Notes under the pieces: generated by a model | Told to the model about the DNA's origin: nothing | The model's database searches: none | Seen by the model: only the letters and a program-made list of their open reading frames with translations | Part shown: piece after piece, positions 59,511 through 64,000 of the stretch | Numbering within the stretch: the stretch's first letter is position 1 | How the letters are laid out: each line of letters opens with the position of its first letter | Made by a program: the position numbers and the translations under genes | From: Vesta saturnalis | Taxonomy: Eukaryota; Arthropoda; Insecta; Coleoptera; Lampyridae | NCBI GenBank assembly: GCA_036346205.1 | Contig: JARFJB010002417.1 | Coordinates: forward strand, 2,940,001-3,004,000 | Reading direction: 5' to 3' | DNA: 64,000 nucleotides

Positions 59511-61302
59511 TAATGTAATTACTAACTACTTACATAATACTAATAAAAATAACCATACGTTAGATAAGATATTTTTAGAAAGTAAAAAATTTTTAAATGA
59601 ACATCCAGAAATCTACATCGTGAGAAGTGATAAAGGAAATGTGACTGTGGCAATGTACAAAGATGTATATATTAATAAAAGTACAGCATTACTTAAAGAT
59701 GATAAACACTATATTAAACTTCAGAACAATCCTAATTGTACATTGCAACAGAAAGCTAATAAATTAGTGTCTAAACTTAGGGATGAAAACAAAATTTCCA
59801 CCCAGGTTGCGAAGGCTCTCACGATATATAATTCTGTAGCCTCCTAGATTTTACACGTTACCGAAAATCCATAAAGATACACTAACTATGAGACCAATTG
59901 TGTCTTCGATTAACGCTCCTAATGGTAAATGGGCCAAATACCTTACTGAAATTTTGACTAAAACGTACAATAATAACAACGATTATTATATTAAAGATTC
60001 GTTTGCCTTCAGCTACTACATTAATAATCAAAGTATCCCCGTTGGATATATTCTAGTTAGCTTTGATGTGGTTTCCCTGTTTACTAACTTACCTCTCCAA
60101 GTTGTCCTGAAAAGCATAAACAAACATTGGAATGACATCACTTTAAACTGTAATCTGAACTTGGAAGAATTCCACACAGTACTTAGGTTCATATTTGAAT
60201 CGAATATCTTAGTTTTTAACAATGAATGCTACAAACAAATTTTTGGTACTCCAATGGGATCATCAATTTCTCCCATTCTGTGCAATTATGTACTTGATGA
60301 TCTTATAGAAGAGTGTTCTACCAAGATTCCCTTTTGCGTCCCCTTTATTAAACGTTATGTAGATGACATCTTATTAGCCTTACCCGAAGACAAAGTAGAG
60401 TTTGTGTTGAATTTATTTAATAACTATAATGAACATTTACAATTTACTTGTGAGAAAGAGGAAAATCGATGTATCCCCTTCTTAGATATGTTAGTCCACC
60501 GAGACACGAACAATACTCTCAAAACAGAATGGTACAGAAAACCCACTTGTAGCAATAGGTTCATTAGTTATCACTCTCAACATCCTTTCAGGATGAAAAC
60601 AATTTGATATTAGCCCTGAAGGCTAGAGTATTAAAGCTTTCATCCGGAGTATACTAATAAAGGACTGACTTTACTAAGGGTGTCTTGATAGAAAACTCTT
60701 TTCCCAAGGCAATTATTAATAAAATGCTATTTACTACCTATAAGCATAACAAATATGAACACAATTCTATTTCTAATTTTGTTGATGATGACCAGGATAT
60801 TCAGGCCACAGAAGTCAAAAACTATTTATGTTACCTTACCTTTTATCCCTAACCTAACTCCCAAATTAACACACTTCTTTCAAAATCTAAAAGAACTAAA
60901 AATAAGTACCAGAAATATTAAAACGGTTTCTCTCCTTTACACTAGAACAAAGACCCCACTTAAAGCTCTAGAAAATCCAACGTGATCTACTCTATACCGT
61001 GTTCGGATTGCAATATGTTATACATTGGCCAAACATCGAGATGCTTGTTAGGTAGAATCACATCGCATAAAAGTGATGTGAAGCGTAAGAAGTTATCTTG
61101 CGCTCTAGCCGAACATGCTATCAATGAAAAACATGGGTTCGATTATAGTAACGCGAAAATAATAGAGTCCGTGTTAAATTATGAAAAAAGAATTTTTTTA
61201 GAGATGATATATATTAATCAAAATCCTACAGTCAACAAAAAATCGGATATAAAAAACCTTAGTAGTATCTATAGTTATATCCTTACATTAGACAAAAAAT
61301 AA
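59510..61302 (+). pseudogene. 5'-truncated inverted Penelope coding copy, several breaks
   Basis: It starts inside the RT frame at residue about 6 (TNVITNYLHN in the intact copy) and runs to the same stop (KKSDIKNL and so on). Compared with the intact copy there is a frameshift and early stop at 59845 (SVAS instead of SVAPRF), a 1-base change at about 60600 (MKTI followed by stop instead of MKTNLIL), a shift at about 60805 (QKSKTIYV) and another at about 60983. GTPMGSSISP and YVDDILLAL are intact. The GIY-YIG part (60982-61302) is open. The copy lacks the N-terminal unit and cannot make a full protein. Confidence 0.9.
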
Positions 61303-61952
61303 CCTTTTCATTAGTGTGTCTTATGGGTGGGTTACATGTCTTTACTTGGTTAGTTTAATTATTGTTGTTCAATTTTTTCAGTTATACGTATTTTATGGCT
61401 TTATAGTGGAATTTTTATTCAGTCTGTTTTATCGTATAGTAATATCTCCTTTCTCCCATTTGTTGTGTATAGTATAAATAAATTGTAAACAAGTTATCTC
61501 GCCGTCCACTCGGTTACAAAATTGTCAATAGTGTATTCAGTCGTTTTATTTTTAATTTCTAATAATATAATAATTTAACTCAATGTAATAGTACACCGCT
61601 GTCTATGTCATACAATCTTAAGGGGTTTTTTTCTCTGTTATATATTTTTATATCCTGTTTTAAAATTATTTATTGGTGTTCTCTAGTTATATTAACAAGA
61701 TTAATTGACGTCCTTCTGTTTAAGAAATAATGTTACTTATAGTTTAGCCCCACGACATGTAAGTTTTATTATTAGATAAATTAATGCATGACATGCTCCT
61801 AGAAAATAATATTATCTCGGTTTTCTTGGTTCTAGCTGTCTTGAAAAAGAGATTAAAACTATCTCGAAAGCTTGACAAATATCAAAGAGTTTTCTATTAA
61901 ACCCTGGCCTAATTAAACATGAATAGATGACTGCTCCTCAATATAAATTGAT

Positions 61953-61956
<4 letters not shown>
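61303..61956 (+). repeat. 3' UTR and inverted Penelope pLTR, copy 3
   Basis: 61505-61956 is the reverse of copies 1 and 2. It lacks about the last 30 bases, because it ends at AATTGATCAA, followed by (TA)n. The hammerhead-related motif is at 61840-61871 on the plus strand. 61303-61504 is the 3' UTR, which matches 56343-56543 in reverse. Confidence 0.85.

Positions 61957-62007
<51 letters not shown>
61957..62007. repeat. (TA)n microsatellite, right border of Penelope composite
   Basis: About 25 TA units. The LINE sequence resumes directly after it. Confidence 0.95.
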
Positions 62008-62011
<4 letters not shown>

Positions 62012-63460
62012 CACCCTTGTTCCTTCCTGAACCCCGCCTGTCCATCTGCCAGCAGTTTCTTTCCCTCTATCTCCTTCTGTAGCCTTTTTTCTAGCACTGT
62101 CGCATGTATCTTGTATGCAGTGTTTAATAATGTAATTTTTCACTTCCTTTCTGTACCCTTCTTTGTATACCTTCTATCCATCTCCCCGGCAAGCCTTCCC
62201 CTCTGAATATTTTGTTAATCATTGTCCGTCATCTTTCTTGCAACCTTTTCCCCTCCATATAACCACTCCTTTCCTTGTATGTCCGCCGCTTTACCTTTTT
62301 TTCATTTTCCGTATTGCCTCCTTTACTTCTTCTTCTTTTATTCCTTCTACTTTTTCATCTCCTTACTATACTTTATTGTCCTTGTCTTTCTCCTTCCTTC
62401 AGTCTCCCACCCCCCCAGAAAATTCTTGAAGTATTTATCCTATTCCTTTATATGTATTCCCGTTTGTGCCCCTCTTCTCTTCCTTTCTTTTTTTAAAAAT
62501 TTTCATACCTCTTCTGTTATTTCCTTAATCTGTTCTTCTTGTTTCTTTTTGTTTTCTTCCTTTTGCCTTTCGCATACATTCTTATTTTCTTACTGCTTCT
62601 GTACATTCTTCTTTCTCTGCCTTCCCTTTTTTTCATTGTCTCAGTATCCTTCTTGCCTTCCTTTTGGCCTCCTTGCATTCTCTATCCCACCACTTCTTCC
62701 ATCCCGTTTTATCTGCTTCCCATCTTTCGAATTTGACTTTCTCCGTTGCTTCCTATATCTTCTGTTTCATTTATTCCACACTTCCTTGCACTAACTTAGC
62801 TACCTCATATTGTTTTTCCCATTTGTCTTTGTATTCCTTTATCATTTCCTGTGACCATCACTTTTTTGTTAAGCACTCATCTTCCTTTTCCCGCTCTTCT
62901 CTTACTCTCTCTTCCATTATCAGTGGTTGGTGATCCGATTCTACCCCCTCGCCTACCCTGAACGTCTTCACCCTTTTCCCAACCTCTGCGTTCGTTATCA
63001 CATAGTCCATGGTTGATTGTCTCTTCCCTCCTACATTCGTGTATTCCCCCGTTCCTCTTTCTTTTCTGTTCCCATTAATTACTTCCCATCCCTTTTCATT
63101 GCATATTTTCAAAAGTTTTTTTCCCTCTTTGTTTAACATTTTGTCCTTAGTCGGTATTTTTCCCGCCCCTTCCTTTTCTTGTCTTCTTCATTCTTCCCCT
63201 ATCCTCGCGTTAAAATCCTCTCCTATTATTATTGTGCACTCCTCCCTCTCTTCTAAGTTTTTACTGGTCTCTTTCATCCTTGTACTGTATATCGTCATGA
63301 TTTTTGTTTTCCCCCCTCTGCATATTGCTTTCTACAATTCCTCTTCTCTGTTGCACTTCCTCTTTTTATTCTTTTTTCAGCCATTTTCTTCTTATTCCCG
63401 TCATTATTCCGGCCTTTGCTCTCCCTTCTCTGCTCTTCTTCCTGCGTGCTGTACCGCCTA
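62008..63460 (-). pseudogene. LINE ORF2, 5' half (endonuclease, connector, start of RT)
   Basis: On the minus strand from 63460 the order is a basic lead, an APE endonuclease with GEDFNARIG in a frame near 63200, LLKICNEKGWEVINGNRKE, GEYTNVGGKRQSTMDYVI and VESDHQPLI (the late SDH motif), all typical of APE-type LINEs. The connector region (62850-62150) is broken by frameshifts. The frame ends at GTRVI near 62008, just before RT motif A that is found at 55550. The LINE therefore continues at 54061-55577 and was split here. The first residues of the ORF and any ORF1 are not seen. Confidence 0.75.
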
Positions 63461-63499
63461 ATTGAATTCCCCTGGCATCTCCCATTTTGATGCCGGGAG

Positions 63500-64000
63500 G
63501 ACAGGACTCAAGCGACCACAGTCATCGAAAGTACCGACATCCGGATTTATTACTGCAACATACCTGGTATCAGGTCGAATCTTAATGCAGTTCACCAACA
63601 CCTTGAACAAGTGCAACCGGACATTTTGGCGGAGTATGTGCGTATATCAAGGACAACGTACGTTGTAAGAGGATGCCCACTTTGGAAAACAACAAATTTG
63701 ACACGATTTGGTACAAACATTCTTGGCCCCAATTTGTGAAATTCTACTGTTGTTTGTACAGGTCTCCCAATGATAACAACTTCCAAGATTGTTTTGATTA
63801 CCTTAGTCTGAAAATAGACTACTTCTTATCATTCCATTTTGCGATATTTCAATTTTGGAGATTTTAATGCCCACAATTCCAATTGACTTCATTTTTCATC
63901 TACTACTAATCCCGCAGGTCATAGTGCAGGAGCATTTGTTGTATCATGTGATCTCACACAAATCATTTCCGGACCAACCAGAATCCTTGACAACCCTAAC
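63500..64000 (+). pseudogene. Another LINE, endonuclease part, running off the window
   Basis: The plus strand reads IRIYYCNIPGIRSNLNAVHQ, then HLEQVQPDILAE, a YCCLYRSPND segment in a shifted frame, and GDFNAHNSNW near 63860. SGPTRI follows near the end. These are the standard APE endonuclease motifs of CR1/L2-like LINEs. At least three frameshifts (63650, 63730, 63850) break the frame. The start lies within about 70 bases of the 5' end of the LINE on the other strand, so the two are head to head. The RT part would lie beyond 64000. Confidence 0.7.

Noticed and set aside
62163..63461. Overlapping plus-strand frames of up to 190 codons
   Set aside because: They are antisense to the LINE endonuclease on the minus strand, and their low-complexity hydrophobic composition follows from A/G-rich coding on the other strand.

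Overview
The window is AT-rich nuclear DNA from an invertebrate, probably an insect. That guess is an inference from the transposon repertoire (long-inverted-repeat mariner relatives of the DD41D type, piggyBac, Tc1, mariner, Crypton, Penelope and several APE-type LINEs) and from the very AT-rich intergenic sequence. I found no intact, recognisable host gene. The only candidate for host coding sequence is a short two-exon fragment near 45.6-45.9 kb. Almost everything that can be identified is mobile DNA or simple repeat, most of it decayed.

Layout: 0-3.9 kb holds a nearly complete LINE whose 3' tip lies inverted at its 5' end. 3.9-5.8 kb has two inverted-repeat elements set in (TA)n tracts, one carrying a nested hAT-like MITE. 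5.8-9.5 kb has a CA array, then a LINE interrupted by a Tc1 element with clean TA duplications. 9.5-13 kb has tandem repeats, a PIN-like pseudogene, a tRNA-Glu-like SINE and a decayed protein-primed DNA polymerase B. 13-19 kb is mostly unassigned, with GT and complex tandem repeats. 19-25.4 kb is a chain of three elements separated only by (TA)n tracts: two DD41D transposons with very long inverted repeats, and a Penelope-type terminal repeat with hammerhead-like motifs. 25.9-26.7 kb is a Crypton-like tyrosine recombinase relic. 27.9-32.9 kb has a split mariner-like transposase, a 750-bp hexamer satellite and a deleted DD41D element. 37.4-38.5 kb is a decayed mariner. 39.9-41.7 kb is a LINE. 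43.3-44.5 kb is a deleted piggyBac. 49.2-52.0 kb is a third long-inverted-repeat DD41D element. 53.5-64 kb is a LINE split by a 6-kb Penelope composite, with another LINE running out of the window.

The unifying feature is the (TA)n microsatellite. More than 20 such tracts occur, and many sit exactly at the edges of DNA transposons, Penelope elements or LINE truncation points. The window therefore reads as a place where TA tracts and TA-targeting elements have repeatedly used each other. The best-preserved genes are the Penelope reverse transcriptase/GIY-YIG reading frame (56544-58358) and the transposase at 22594-23565, which is broken by a single stop.
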